Shown here: positions 33,283 through 42,128 of the stretch, one piece after another
Position numbering within the stretch: the first letter of the stretch is position 1
Layout: each line of letters starts with the position of its first letter
Assembly (NCBI RefSeq): GCF_902859705.1
Contig: NZ_CADIJO010000023.1
Coordinates: 27,473 to 91,472, forward strand
Direction: 5' to 3'
DNA: 64,000 nucleotides
From: Achromobacter deleyi
GTDB lineage: Bacteria; Pseudomonadota; Gammaproteobacteria; Burkholderiales; Burkholderiaceae_B
Notes under the pieces: generated by a model
What the model was told of the DNA's origin: nothing
The model's database searches: none
Seen by the model: the letters and a program-made list of their open reading frames with translations, nothing else
Translations under genes and position numbers: made by a program

Positions 33283-34848
33283 TCAGTGAATCTGGCGCTG
33301 CCACAACGCATACCCGGCCGCCACCGCCGACACCCCGCCCAGGAACACGAAGCCGTCCAGCACGCTCATGAAATTGGCCTGCTGCGTGATCACGCGCTGG
33401 ATTTCGGCCAGCGCCAGGCCATGCGCGGCCGCCAGCGCCGCGCCGGCCTGCGCGAAACGCTGCGTCAGCTGGTCGAGCGCGCTGGCGAACACCGGGTTGG
33501 ACAGGCTGGCATTGGCGGCCAGCTGGGTCTGGTGCAGGGCCAGGCGGTGCTGTTCCAGCACGATGATGGTGGCCGTGGAAAACGAATACGCCATCTGCTT
33601 GACGATGTTCTTGACGCGGTAGCTGTGCGGATACAGCTCCATCGCGAACGGCTGGAAGGCCAGGTTGGCCACCGGCAGCGCAATGAACAGCAACAGCAGG
33701 CCGCGCAACGTCAGGGGCAGCAGCAGCCACGACTGGCTGACGTCGGGCGGCAGATGCGCCAGCCAGGCGCCGATCAGCGCGGCCAGCACGAAACCGGTGG
33801 TGATCAACCCCTTCTTGCGCGTCAGCCGGCCGGCAAAACGGAAATAGAGCAGGGCGCCGGCCAGCGCCACCAGTGACGTCACCCCGACCAGATGCCCGGC
33901 GTTTTCCACGGGATAGCCCAGCCCGGCCTGCAAGAAGCGCGACACCAGGTAGCTGAACGCGTTGCTGATGAAGTAGTACAGCGCATACAGCATCAGGCCG
34001 GTGCGGAAGGTGGCTTCTTTCAGGCCATGCAGGTGCAACAGCGGACGCGGATGATGCCATTGATGCCACAGAAAGGCGCCCAGCAGCAGCACGCCGGCCA
34101 GCGCCAGGCCTTCCAGGCCGGGCGATTCGCTGAACGGCGACGTGCGCAATTGCTGCGCCACGATCTGCAATGCGCCCAGCGCCAGCGCCGCGATCACGTA
34201 GGGCCACAGGTGGGGCTCGCCGCGCTGTTCGGGCGGCAGGCGGCCGGTGGCCGGCACCGCCAGCATGACCAGCCCGCCCGTGATCAGCGCCACGGGGATG
34301 GTGCAGACGAACACCGCGCGCCAGCCGAAGTCGGCCACCAGGTAGCCCCCCGCCAGCGGCGCCAGCGCGCTGCACAGCAGAATGCTGCACAGGAACAGCC
34401 GCGTGGCGCGCCCGCGTTCCCGCGGGGCGAAGCTTTGCTGGATGAGGATGCGCGTGGCGCCCATCATCGGGCCCATCAGGTAGCCCTGCAAGGCGCGCGC
34501 CACGGCCAGTTCGGCCGATGACTGGCTCAGCGCCGCCAGCACCCCCGCGGCGGCGAACAGCAGCAGGCAGGCGCCGATGTAGTGGCGGTGGCCCAGGCGT
34601 TCGACCCACCATTGGTGCTGCAGGATGCCCAGCACGCCGGCCACGGCGTAGGCGCTGGACGACCAGATCAGTTCATCGGGCGGGGCGCCGATGCCGCCTG
34701 CGATGTCGCTGATGAAGAACGAAAAGGCGGAATTGTCGAAATAGTCCAGCCCCACGGCCAGCGCGATGGCCAGCGGAAACAGCAGTGTGCGCAGGCCGCT
34801 GGCGGCCGGGGCATCCGGCAAGGCAGGGGTGGGCGCGGCGGCGGTCAT
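33283..34848 (-). CDS. MFS multidrug-type exporter, DHA2 (EmrB-like) family
   Basis: This 521-residue inner-membrane protein has about 14 hydrophobic helices, in the DHA2 size range. It shows a first-helix DYFDNSAFSFFISDIAG segment and the motif C-like region LAPLAGGYLVADFGWRAVF. Family members export drugs or toxic organic compounds by proton antiport, often with an EmrA-type adaptor and an outer-membrane channel. Neither partner is next to it, so it may act alone. The MarR repressor gene upstream, 47 bases away on the same strand, probably controls it. Confidence 0.88.
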   Translation of the reverse strand: MTAAAPTPALPDAPAASGLRTLLFPLAIALAVGLDYFDNSAFSFFISDIAGGIGAPPDELIWSSSAYAVAGVLGILQHQWWVERLGHRHYIGACLLLFAAAGVLAALSQSSAELAVARALQGYLMGPMMGATRILIQQSFAPRERGRATRLFLCSILLCSALAPLAGGYLVADFGWRAVFVCTIPVALITGGLVMLAVPATGRLPPEQRGEPHLWPYVIAALALGALQIVAQQLRTSPFSESPGLEGLALAGVLLLGAFLWHQWHHPRPLLHLHGLKEATFRTGLMLYALYYFISNAFSYLVSRFLQAGLGYPVENAGHLVGVTSLVALAGALLYFRFAGRLTRKKGLITTGFVLAALIGAWLAHLPPDVSQSWLLLPLTLRGLLLLFIALPVANLAFQPFAMELYPHSYRVKNIVKQMAYSFSTATIIVLEQHRLALHQTQLAANASLSNPVFASALDQLTQRFAQAGAALAAAHGLALAEIQRVITQQANFMSVLDGFVFLGGVSAVAAGYALWQRQIH

Positions 34849-34895
34849 GGTGGGGGGACGTCAGCGTGCAAGTTCAGGCGTGGACGGCAACGCCA

Positions 34896-35366
34896 TCAAG
34901 AGCGGGCCTGCGTGGCGCCGTTCAGATCCAGCAGCAGGCTGCCCAGCCGTTCCAGCACGCGGTGCGCGGCGTCGATGTCTTCGGGCGCCATGCCTTGCAG
35001 CAGCTCGCGTTCCAGCGCGGCGGACACGGTATTGACCCGCCGCACCAGCTGGCGCCCCTGGGCCGTGATGGCCAGCGCCTTGGCGCGGCGGTCATCGGGG
35101 TCTTCCAGGCGTTCGATGAAGCCGTTGGCTTCCAGGTTCTGCAACACCCGCACCACGGCGGAATTATCCAGCGACAGGGCGGCCGCCAGGTCTTTCTGGC
35201 GCATCGGGCCGGGCGCGCGGGCCAGTTGCACCAGCGGCAGCCAGGTGGCCTGGGTGAGGTCGAACGGCTGCAGGCGTTGATCGACGGCACGGCGCCACTG
35301 GCGCGCGACGACGCCGATCTTGGTGCTGAGCCGGCCTTGGGGCGGGGCGGCGGTTTCCTGGGACAT
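34896..35366 (-). CDS. MarR-family transcriptional repressor
   Basis: This 156-residue winged-helix regulator has the recognition region DLAAALSLDNSAVVRVLQNLEANGFIERLEDPDDRRAKALAIT, recognisable as MarR and comparatively close to repressors of EmrB-type pumps. It is in an operon with the MFS gene. Two perfect inverted repeats lie 15-55 bases upstream of its ATG. They are likely its own operators and shared with the divergent LysR gene. Confidence 0.9.
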   Translation of the reverse strand: MSQETAAPPQGRLSTKIGVVARQWRRAVDQRLQPFDLTQATWLPLVQLARAPGPMRQKDLAAALSLDNSAVVRVLQNLEANGFIERLEDPDDRRAKALAITAQGRQLVRRVNTVSAALERELLQGMAPEDIDAAHRVLERLGSLLLDLNGATQARS

Positions 35367-35380
35367 GGCTTGGTTTGCGA

Positions 35381-35402
35381 ATTAGATGACTTATCATCTA
35401 AT
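35381..35402. promoter_or_regulatory. MarR operator 1
   Basis: ATTAGATGA-CTTA-TCATCTAAT is a perfect inverted repeat (9-base arms, 4-base spacer) just upstream of the MarR gene. Length and symmetry fit a MarR dimer site. Confidence 0.7.
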
Positions 35403-35403
35403 A

Positions 35404-35421
35404 TAGATGAGTTGTCATCTA
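35404..35421. promoter_or_regulatory. MarR operator 2
   Basis: TAGATGA-GTTG-TCATCTA repeats the same half-sites as operator 1, with 7-base arms. Centres are 21 bases apart, two helical turns, so two dimers would sit on the same DNA face and could bind cooperatively. Confidence 0.7.
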
Positions 35422-35452
35422 ATTTCAAGAACGACGCAGCAAGAGGTAGACG

Positions 35453-36355
35453 ATGAGCAGAGACATAGACCGCCTGCGGGACATGGCGTTTTTCGCGGCG
35501 GTCGCCCGAGAGGGCAGCTTCACCAAAGCCTCGCAGGCGCTGGGCGTGCCCACGTCCACGCTGTCGCGCCGCATCACCGAATTCGAAGCCGATATCAAGA
35601 TCAAGCTGTTCAACCGCTCGACCCGCCGCGTGACGCTGACCGAGACCGGGGCGCGCTACCTGCAGCAGATCGACGACATCGTGCAGCAGGCCAAGACCGT
35701 CAACGACGAGTTGAACAGCGAGATATCCGACCCGTCGGGCGTGCTGCGGGTCAGCATGTCGAACGACTTCGCCACCTATTTCGCCGACGCGCACTTCGCC
35801 GAGTTCCACGCGGCCTATCCGCAGATCAGCTTCGACATCTTCCTGACGTCGCTGCTGCCCGACCTGATGACGCAGCGGCACGACGTCAGCATCCTTACCG
35901 GCGACCCGCCCACGGCCTCGCGCCTGGTGGCGCGGCGGGTCGGCCTGGTGCGGCGCCACCTGTATGCCACCAAGGCCTACCTGGCCGCGCACGGCACGCC
36001 GCTGGCGCCGGCCCAGCTGGAACATCACCAGTGCCTGTTCACGTCAGAGACCGAGGCTGGCGCCGGCTGGACGCTGCATAACGGCGACGACGCCGTGGCG
36101 GTAAGGCCGACGCCGCTGCTGGTCACCAACAGCCAGTCGCTGATCCGCCAGCTGATCCGGCAGGACATGGGCATCGGCCAATTGAGCCGCACGCAGGCGT
36201 CGGCGTTGCTGCAAGCCGGGCAGATCGTGCGGGTGCTGCCGGACTGGCAGCTGGACCCGATTCCGCTGTACGTCATGACCGCGTCGCGGCTGGTGCCGGC
36301 GCGGGTACGGGTGTTCGTCGATTTCCTGGTGCAGAAGTTCGAACGGCTGGCGTAG
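35453..36355 (+). CDS. LysR-family transcriptional regulator (divergent from marR)
   Basis: This 300-residue LysR protein has an N-terminal winged helix-turn-helix (FTKASQALGVPTSTLSRRITEFE) and a substrate-binding domain typical of the Bordetella/Burkholderia 'LysR-substrate' group. AAGAGG precedes the ATG. It is transcribed away from the MarR-MFS operon, and the two share a short control region with the MarR operators, so MarR may also repress it. No other obvious target gene adjoins its 3' end, which is convergent with another LysR gene. Confidence 0.9.
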   Translation: MSRDIDRLRDMAFFAAVAREGSFTKASQALGVPTSTLSRRITEFEADIKIKLFNRSTRRVTLTETGARYLQQIDDIVQQAKTVNDELNSEISDPSGVLRVSMSNDFATYFADAHFAEFHAAYPQISFDIFLTSLLPDLMTQRHDVSILTGDPPTASRLVARRVGLVRRHLYATKAYLAAHGTPLAPAQLEHHQCLFTSETEAGAGWTLHNGDDAVAVRPTPLLVTNSQSLIRQLIRQDMGIGQLSRTQASALLQAGQIVRVLPDWQLDPIPLYVMTASRLVPARVRVFVDFLVQKFERLA

Positions 36356-36403
36356 GCAGCGCCGCGTGCTGCGGTGCAGGCCCGGATGCGCCTGGGCGGG
36401 CGC

Positions 36404-37348
36404 CTACGGAAACGCCATGCCGCCATCGCTCTCGGCGGCATCCTGCGGCACCAGGTCTACCCGCTCCGGCGCCATCTCTTTCACCCGCCGGATCAGCAGC
36501 CGCGCGAATTCCCGCGCCTGTTCCGACGGCGCATACGAACTGGGCAGCAAGAAGCCATACGGCATGGTCAAACGCGGTTCGAAGTCACGCAGCACGATGC
36601 CGGGCACGTTGGCCGCCAGGATCGGGTCGGCCAGGGCGATGCCCATGCCCAGCGCCGCCAGCTGGCAGGCGGACTGGCCGGACGACGTTTCCATCACCAG
36701 CCGCAGCGGCAGCCGGCGCTTTTCCATCAAGTCGTCGATGTGCTGGCGCAGCAGGGTATAGGGGCGCAGCGCGATGAAGGGCTCGTCCTGGATGTCGTCG
36801 GCCGTGACCACGCGCCTGGCCGCCAGGCGGTGACCTTCGGGCATGGCGATCACCAGCCGTACCTGGGCGAAGGTGCGGCTGGTGATGCCCGGGAAATCGA
36901 TCGGCAGCGCGGCCACGCCCAGGTCGAACTGCTGGCCCGACATCCATAGCCCCACGTCCACCCGCGAACGCACTTCCAGCGACATGCGCACCTGCGGATG
37001 GCTGCGGCCGAATTCGGCGATGGCGCCGGGCATGGCGCTGTAGGCGAAGTAGGGCTGGGTCAGGATGCGCAGCCAGGCGTCCTGCTGGTTGCGGATGTTG
37101 CCGGCGATTCGGTCGACCTCTTCGAAACCGGCCAGGATGTGCCGCGTGCCCTCGTAGAAGCGCAGGCATTCCTGGGTGGGGATCAGCCCGCGGCCCTGGC
37201 GTGAAAACAGCGAAAAGCCGACTTCTTCTTCCAGCGCCGAGATCAGGCGGCTGATCTGGGGCTGGGTGCGGTGGATGCGGCGCGAGGCCTCGGTGACGCT
37301 GCCGGTTTCCATGACGGCGCGCAGGGCTTGCAGGCGGTTCAGGCGCAT
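36404..37348 (-). CDS. LysR-family regulator divergent from the class V PLP enzyme operon
   Basis: This 314-residue LysR regulator begins MRLNRLQALRAVMETGSVTEA, with helix-turn-helix RRIHRTQPQISRLISALEEE. The start at 37348 gives the standard LysR N-terminus; 19 extra residues upstream are unrelated. The effector domain (about 90-300) shows no special feature. It is divergent from the aminotransferase-ABC operon, whose promoter region holds a near-perfect inverted repeat, so it is the likely activator of that operon. Confidence 0.9.
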   Translation of the reverse strand: MRLNRLQALRAVMETGSVTEASRRIHRTQPQISRLISALEEEVGFSLFSRQGRGLIPTQECLRFYEGTRHILAGFEEVDRIAGNIRNQQDAWLRILTQPYFAYSAMPGAIAEFGRSHPQVRMSLEVRSRVDVGLWMSGQQFDLGVAALPIDFPGITSRTFAQVRLVIAMPEGHRLAARRVVTADDIQDEPFIALRPYTLLRQHIDDLMEKRRLPLRLVMETSSGQSACQLAALGMGIALADPILAANVPGIVLRDFEPRLTMPYGFLLPSSYAPSEQAREFARLLIRRVKEMAPERVDLVPQDAAESDGGMAFP

Positions 37349-37444
37349 AGGGACAAACCCGAAAGGGCGGGCAGGGACAAACTCGCGCCGTTCCCGCTGC
37401 GCCATAGGAGAAAGCGGCCAGGCCGCCGCGACACATTACAAAAG

Positions 37445-37490
37445 TGCATGAATCGATACTCCAAACGAAATTGACGCATGGATTCACGCA
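37445..37490. promoter_or_regulatory. Inverted repeat, probable LysR binding region
   Basis: TGCATGAATC (37445-37454) and GATTCACGCA (37481-37490) are reverse complements except for one base. The right arm lies inside the spacer of the predicted promoter, the left arm upstream of the -35, the usual layout of LysR recognition and activation sites. Confidence 0.45.
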
Positions 37491-37500
37491 ATCTTAGGAT
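37471..37500 (+). promoter_or_regulatory. Predicted promoter of the PLP enzyme-ABC operon
   Basis: TTGACG (37471-37476), an 18-base spacer and TAGGAT (37495-37500) fit a sigma-70 promoter, with matches at 5 of 6 and 4 of 6 bases. Transcription would begin about 25 bases before the GTG start of the enzyme gene. Confidence 0.5.
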
Positions 37501-37529
37501 CATCCCACCTTCAATGAAAGAGGCGCGGC

Positions 37530-38735
37530 GTGAATATCCTGGACAAACCGGTTTCCGTGGGCGGACCCGCGGCACTGTTTCCCGATGACCGCAATGGCAT
37601 CGAGCAGCTCGACTGGAGCAACATCGGGCAGGCGTTCCCGATCAAGCAGCGGCGGGCGTACCTGAACAACGCGTCGATCGGCGCGCTGAGCCTGCCGGTG
37701 GTGGCGGCGGTGAATCGCTTCATGGAGGACGTGCGCGACAACGGGCGCAACGCCTATCCCGAGTGGTGCCGCTACGCCGAGGAAACCATCAAGGCCCGCA
37801 TCGGCCGCCTGATCGGGGCGGGGCGCGACGAGATCGCGTACGTCAAGAACACTACGGAAGGGCTGGTCAATGTGGCCAACGGCTTTCCGTGGCGCGACGG
37901 CGACAACCTGATCCTGCCCGACATCGAGTACCCGTCCAACGTGTATTGCTGGATGAAGCTGGCGGCGCGCGGCGTTACGATCCGTTGGGTGAAGAACCGC
38001 AACGGCCGCATCCTGGTGGACGATATCCGCAAGCTGATGGACGACCGCACCCGCCTGGTGTCGCTGAGCGCGGTGCAATTTTCGAACGGCTTCCGGCAGG
38101 ACCTGGAGGCCACCTCGAACCTGTGCCACGAACGCGGCGTGTACCTGAACCTGGACGCGATCCAGTGGGCCGGCGCGCTGGAGCTGGACGTGGAACGGCT
38201 GGGCGTGCACTTCCTGTCGGTGGGCGGGCACAAGTGGATGCTGGCGCCCATCGGCACCGGCTATTTCTATTGCCGCAAGAGCGTGCTGGGCCTGCTGGAC
38301 CCGCCCAGCGTGGGCTATCACAGCGTCGACAGCACCGAAGACCACATGCACTACCTGCTGGAATACCGGCCCAACGCCGGCCGTTTCGAGGAAGCGCTGG
38401 CCAACTTCACGGGCATCTGGGGCCTGGATGCCGCGGTGCGCATCCAGCTGGCGCTGACGCCGGCCCGCATCGAGGCGCACATCCTGGAACTGACCGATTA
38501 CGCCGCCGTGGCGCTGCAGCGCAAGGGCTTTCAGATCGTCAGTTCGCGCACCCCGGGCGAGGCCTCGGGCAACCTGTCGTTCAAGCATGCCGGCCACGAT
38601 GCGCAAGACCTGGCCGACCGCCTGCGCGAGGCGGGCGTGGACCTGGCGGTGCGCGGGGGCAACCTGCGCATTTCGCCCAGCTACTACAACGATACCGATG
38701 ACATCGACCGCCTGGTCGAGGCGCTGCCGTCCTGA
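37530..38735 (+). CDS. Class V aminotransferase-fold PLP enzyme (isopenicillin-N-epimerase/desulfurase-like)
   Basis: This 401-residue PLP enzyme starts at a GTG with GAAAGAGG upstream. It has the Schiff-base lysine K235 (GGHKWM), the PLP aspartate D209 (NLDAIQ) and the N-terminal YLNNASIGALS. The CsdA/SufS active-site loop with catalytic Cys is absent, and RFEEALANF resembles the R-F-E block of epimerase/kynureninase-like members. It heads an operon with an oligopeptide-type importer and would transform the imported amino compound in the cytoplasm. The reaction (racemisation, elimination or C-S cleavage) is not defined. Confidence 0.87.
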   Translation: MNILDKPVSVGGPAALFPDDRNGIEQLDWSNIGQAFPIKQRRAYLNNASIGALSLPVVAAVNRFMEDVRDNGRNAYPEWCRYAEETIKARIGRLIGAGRDEIAYVKNTTEGLVNVANGFPWRDGDNLILPDIEYPSNVYCWMKLAARGVTIRWVKNRNGRILVDDIRKLMDDRTRLVSLSAVQFSNGFRQDLEATSNLCHERGVYLNLDAIQWAGALELDVERLGVHFLSVGGHKWMLAPIGTGYFYCRKSVLGLLDPPSVGYHSVDSTEDHMHYLLEYRPNAGRFEEALANFTGIWGLDAAVRIQLALTPARIEAHILELTDYAAVALQRKGFQIVSSRTPGEASGNLSFKHAGHDAQDLADRLREAGVDLAVRGGNLRISPSYYNDTDDIDRLVEALPS

Positions 38736-38780
38736 CGGCGCGCCGCGCACCGGCTGACCATCATGAACAAGGGGAACACC

Positions 38781-40334
38781 ATGGCAATCCTGCAACCCTG
38801 GCGCCGGCTGGCGCTGGCCCTGGGCGCCTGCGCCCTGACGGCCTGGGCCTCCAGCGGCGTCGCTGCCGACACGCCCAAGGCCGGCGGCACGCTGCGCTAC
38901 GGCACCGTGTCCGAAATCGTGTCGCTCGATCCGCATGTGTATGGCGGCAGCGCCTGGAAGGTGCTGATCGAGGCGCTGTACAGCCCGCTGGCGGGCTACG
39001 ACAAGAACGGCACGATCGTGCCGCGGCTGGCAAAAAGCTGGGACCAGCCCGATGCCCGCACGCTGGTGTTTCACCTGCGCCCGGACGTGACGTTCCAGGA
39101 TGGCACGCCGGTCACGGCCGACGACGTGAAGTTCTCGCTGGACCGCATTCTGGACCCGGCCACGGGCGCCACGCTGCGCTCGAACCTGCAGGGCGCCACG
39201 GTCACCGTGGTGGACGCGGCCACCGTCAAGGTCGAAAAGCCCACGCCGGACGCCACCATGCTGAGCGTGCTGGCACTGCCCGAAGCGGCGATCGTGTCGC
39301 GCAAGTGGGTACAGGGCGGCGCCAACCTGAAGCTGTCCGCCAACGGCACCGGCCCGTTCCAGCTGAAAAGCTACGAGCCCGCCGTGCGCGCCAACCTGGT
39401 GCGCAATCCGCACTATTTCGTCACGGGCCAGCCCTACCTGGACGGGGTGGATTTCCGCATGATCAAGAGCGATGACGCGCGCGTGAACGCGCTGCGCAGC
39501 CAATCGCTGGACATGATCGACTTCGTGCCCTGGAAAGACATCGACGTGCTGCGGCGCAACGCCGGCATCAAGATCGACACGGCCGGCGGCGCGTTCATGA
39601 GCGTCTGGTTCAATACCAGCAAGAAGCCGTTCGACGACGCCCGCGTGCGCCGCGCGGTGTCGTACGCGATCGACCGCGAAGCCGTGTCCAAGGCCGCGTT
39701 CTTCGGCTACGGCAAGCCCATCTACGGCGCACCCACGGCGGACGATTCGCCGTACTACGACAAGGCGCTGGACGGTACCTACAAGCGCGACCCCGCCAAG
39801 GCGCGCGCCTTGCTGGCCGAAGCTGGCTATGCCAATGGCGTGGACGCATCGATGGTGGTGTTCCAGGGGCTGGGCATCTACACGACCATGGCGCAGGTGG
39901 TGCAGGCCAACCTGAAGGAAGTCGGCATCAACCTGAAGCTGGAACCCGTGGAATGGGCCACGCTGGTCGAACGCAAGAACCGCGGCGACTATGAATCCAT
40001 GATCTACGGCGTGTCGGTCAAGCTGCCCGACCCGGATGCCTACGCCTACTACCTGGGCGGCGATTCCAGCTACTGGGCCAAGCCGGTCGGCTATCGCGAC
40101 CCCGAACTGGAAAAGCTGCTGGCCGACGGCCGCGCGCTGACCGATCCCAAGGCCCGCCAGCCGATCTACCAGCAGGCCGAAAAGCGCATTCTGGACACCA
40201 GCCCGTGGGTCTTCGTGAGCTGGCGCGAGCAGGGCCAGGGCTACCTGCGCAAGGTGCACGGCTATACGCAGCTGGGCGGGGCGCTGAGCGAAAGCAGCCC
40301 CGGCATCTCGCTGCCCACCATGTGGCTGAACTGA
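38781..40334 (+). CDS. Oligopeptide-type ABC transporter substrate-binding protein
   Basis: This 517-residue SBP_bac_5 protein starts at the ATG at 38781, which has AAGGGG 6 bases upstream; an ATG 18 bases earlier has none. A signal peptide ends near residue 29 (GVAA). Conserved blocks include IVSLDPHVYGG, VTFQDGTPVTADDVKFSLDRI and YAIDREAV. It lies 45 bases after the class V PLP enzyme gene and is followed by its permeases and ATPases. Confidence 0.9.
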   Translation: MAILQPWRRLALALGACALTAWASSGVAADTPKAGGTLRYGTVSEIVSLDPHVYGGSAWKVLIEALYSPLAGYDKNGTIVPRLAKSWDQPDARTLVFHLRPDVTFQDGTPVTADDVKFSLDRILDPATGATLRSNLQGATVTVVDAATVKVEKPTPDATMLSVLALPEAAIVSRKWVQGGANLKLSANGTGPFQLKSYEPAVRANLVRNPHYFVTGQPYLDGVDFRMIKSDDARVNALRSQSLDMIDFVPWKDIDVLRRNAGIKIDTAGGAFMSVWFNTSKKPFDDARVRRAVSYAIDREAVSKAAFFGYGKPIYGAPTADDSPYYDKALDGTYKRDPAKARALLAEAGYANGVDASMVVFQGLGIYTTMAQVVQANLKEVGINLKLEPVEWATLVERKNRGDYESMIYGVSVKLPDPDAYAYYLGGDSSYWAKPVGYRDPELEKLLADGRALTDPKARQPIYQQAEKRILDTSPWVFVSWREQGQGYLRKVHGYTQLGGALSESSPGISLPTMWLN

Positions 40335-40344
40335 GCGCGCCGGC

Positions 40345-41301
40345 ATGCTGCCTTTCCTGCTGAGGCGCCTGACGTCGGCGCTGGTCACCCTGGCGCTGGC
40401 CGCCGGGGTGGTCTTCATCGCGATTCATCTGCTGCCCGGCGACCCCGTGGCCATCATGCTGGGCGACCAGGCCGGCAGCGATCCGGTGGCGGTGGCGCGC
40501 GTGCGCAGCCAGCTGGGGCTGGACCTGCCCCTGGGCACGCAGTTCGCCCATTGGGCCGGCGCGTTGGCGCACGGCGACCTGGGCGTATCGCTGCGCACGG
40601 GCGAACCGGTGGCCGACGAACTGGCGCGGCGCATTCCACGCAGCCTGGAACTGATCGGCGCCGGGCTGCTGGTGGCGGTGGTGCTGGGCGTGCCGTTGGG
40701 CGTGGTGGCGGCGCGTTCGCGCGGCCGGCTGGCCGGCATGGCGGCGTCCGTGCTGGCGGTGGCGGGGTTTTCGGCGCCGGTGTTCGTGCTGGGCATCCTG
40801 CTGGTGCTGGTGTTCAGCCTGGCGCTGGGCTGGCTGCCGTCGTCCGGCTTCGTGTCGTTTGCCGATGACCCTGTGCAGCACCTGCTGTCGCTGATCCTGC
40901 CGTCGCTGACCATCGGTCTGAACTTCATGGGCGTGGTGGCCCGCATGACGCGCGCCAGCCTGTCGGACGTGATGAGCCGCGACTACGTGAAACTGGCCCG
41001 GGCCAAGGGGCTGCCGCGGGGCAAGGCGATTCTGCGCCACGCGCTGCCCAACGCGCTGGTGCCGGTGATTGCCATCATCGGCATCCGCGCGGGCAACCTG
41101 CTGGGCGGCACCGTCATCATCGAGGCGTTGTTCGACTGGCCGGGCCTGAGCTCGCTGCTGGTCAGCGCGGCGTTCTCGCGCGACTACCCGGTAATCCAAG
41201 GTTCGCTGCTGGCCATCTTCGCGCTTTTCATCCTGATCAGCCTGGTCATCGACCTGGCCCAGGCCCTTGTCGATCCCCGCATCCGCAGGCCGTCCGCATG
41301 A
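40345..41301 (+). CDS. Oligopeptide ABC transporter permease, DppB type
   Basis: This 318-residue DppB-family permease has the first-helix HLLPGDPVAIMLGDQAG segment, about six helices and the EAA loop VKLARAKGLPRGKAILRHAL. It is 10 bases past the binding-protein gene, and its stop overlaps the DppC-type gene by 4 bases. Confidence 0.91.
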   Translation: MLPFLLRRLTSALVTLALAAGVVFIAIHLLPGDPVAIMLGDQAGSDPVAVARVRSQLGLDLPLGTQFAHWAGALAHGDLGVSLRTGEPVADELARRIPRSLELIGAGLLVAVVLGVPLGVVAARSRGRLAGMAASVLAVAGFSAPVFVLGILLVLVFSLALGWLPSSGFVSFADDPVQHLLSLILPSLTIGLNFMGVVARMTRASLSDVMSRDYVKLARAKGLPRGKAILRHALPNALVPVIAIIGIRAGNLLGGTVIIEALFDWPGLSSLLVSAAFSRDYPVIQGSLLAIFALFILISLVIDLAQALVDPRIRRPSA

Positions 41302-42128
41302 TCGCATTCCTTCGAACTTCCACCGGCGGCCTGTCCGTGCGGCTGGCGCTGGGATTTTTGACCGTGGTGGTGCTCGCCGCCGTGCTCGGCCCGGCGCTGG
41401 GGCTGGCCGATCCCTACCAGATCGACGCCGCCAATCTGTTGTCGGGCCCGACCCGGGCGCACTGGCTGGGCACCGACGAACTGGGCCGCGACCTCTTGGC
41501 GCGGGCCGTGTACGGCGCCCGCGTGTCGCTCACCGTGGCCGCCGCGGCGGTGGTGCTGGCCGGCGTGCTGGGTGTGGCGATCGGCGTGGGCGTGGCCTTT
41601 CTGGGCCGCCGCCTGGAGTCTGCCGCCATCCGGGTGGTGGACGTGTTCGTGTCGCTGCCCGAGATTTTCGTGGCGCTGGTGGTGCTGGCCTTCATCGGCG
41701 GCAACCTGCCGACGCTGGTGGCGACCATCGGCGTGCTGTATGCGCCCCAGTTCGCCCGTGTGGCCTGGGGTGTGGCGCGGGGCATCCGGGCGCGCGAACA
41801 CGTGCTGGCGGCCAGCTCGCTGGGCGCGGGCACGGGCTGGATCATCTGGCACGAGGTGCTGCCCAACATGCGGTCCATCATTGCGGTGCAGGCGTCGTTC
41901 ACGTTCTCGTTCGCCATGCTGCTGGAAGCGGGCTTGAGCTTCCTGGGGCTGGGCGTGCGGCCGCCGGTGCCGTCGTGGGGGCAGATGGTGGGGTCGCTGA
42001 AAGACTATCTGTTCACCAATCCGTGGCCCGTGCTGGTGCCGGCGCTGGCCTTGTTCTTCACGGTGCTGGCCGTCAACGTCCTGGGCGATTGGCTGCAGGA
42101 CGCGCTGAATCCGGAGCTGCAACGATGA
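41298..42128 (+). CDS. Oligopeptide ABC transporter permease, DppC type
   Basis: This 276-residue DppC-family permease has HWLGTDELGRDLLARAVYGA near the N-terminus and LEAGLSFLGLGVRPPVPSWG near the C-terminus. It overlaps both neighbours by 4 bases (ATGA), so the two permeases and first ATPase are translated together in equal amounts. Confidence 0.91.
   Translation: MIAFLRTSTGGLSVRLALGFLTVVVLAAVLGPALGLADPYQIDAANLLSGPTRAHWLGTDELGRDLLARAVYGARVSLTVAAAAVVLAGVLGVAIGVGVAFLGRRLESAAIRVVDVFVSLPEIFVALVVLAFIGGNLPTLVATIGVLYAPQFARVAWGVARGIRAREHVLAASSLGAGTGWIIWHEVLPNMRSIIAVQASFTFSFAMLLEAGLSFLGLGVRPPVPSWGQMVGSLKDYLFTNPWPVLVPALALFFTVLAVNVLGDWLQDALNPELQR

Noticed and set aside
25770..38735. A beta-lactam biosynthesis cluster (penicillin acyltransferase-like plus isopenicillin-N-epimerase-like genes)
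   Set aside because: The two families are 11 kb apart, in different operons with different regulators, and no synthetase or IPNS-like gene is present. Both folds are common in unrelated hydrolases and PLP enzymes.
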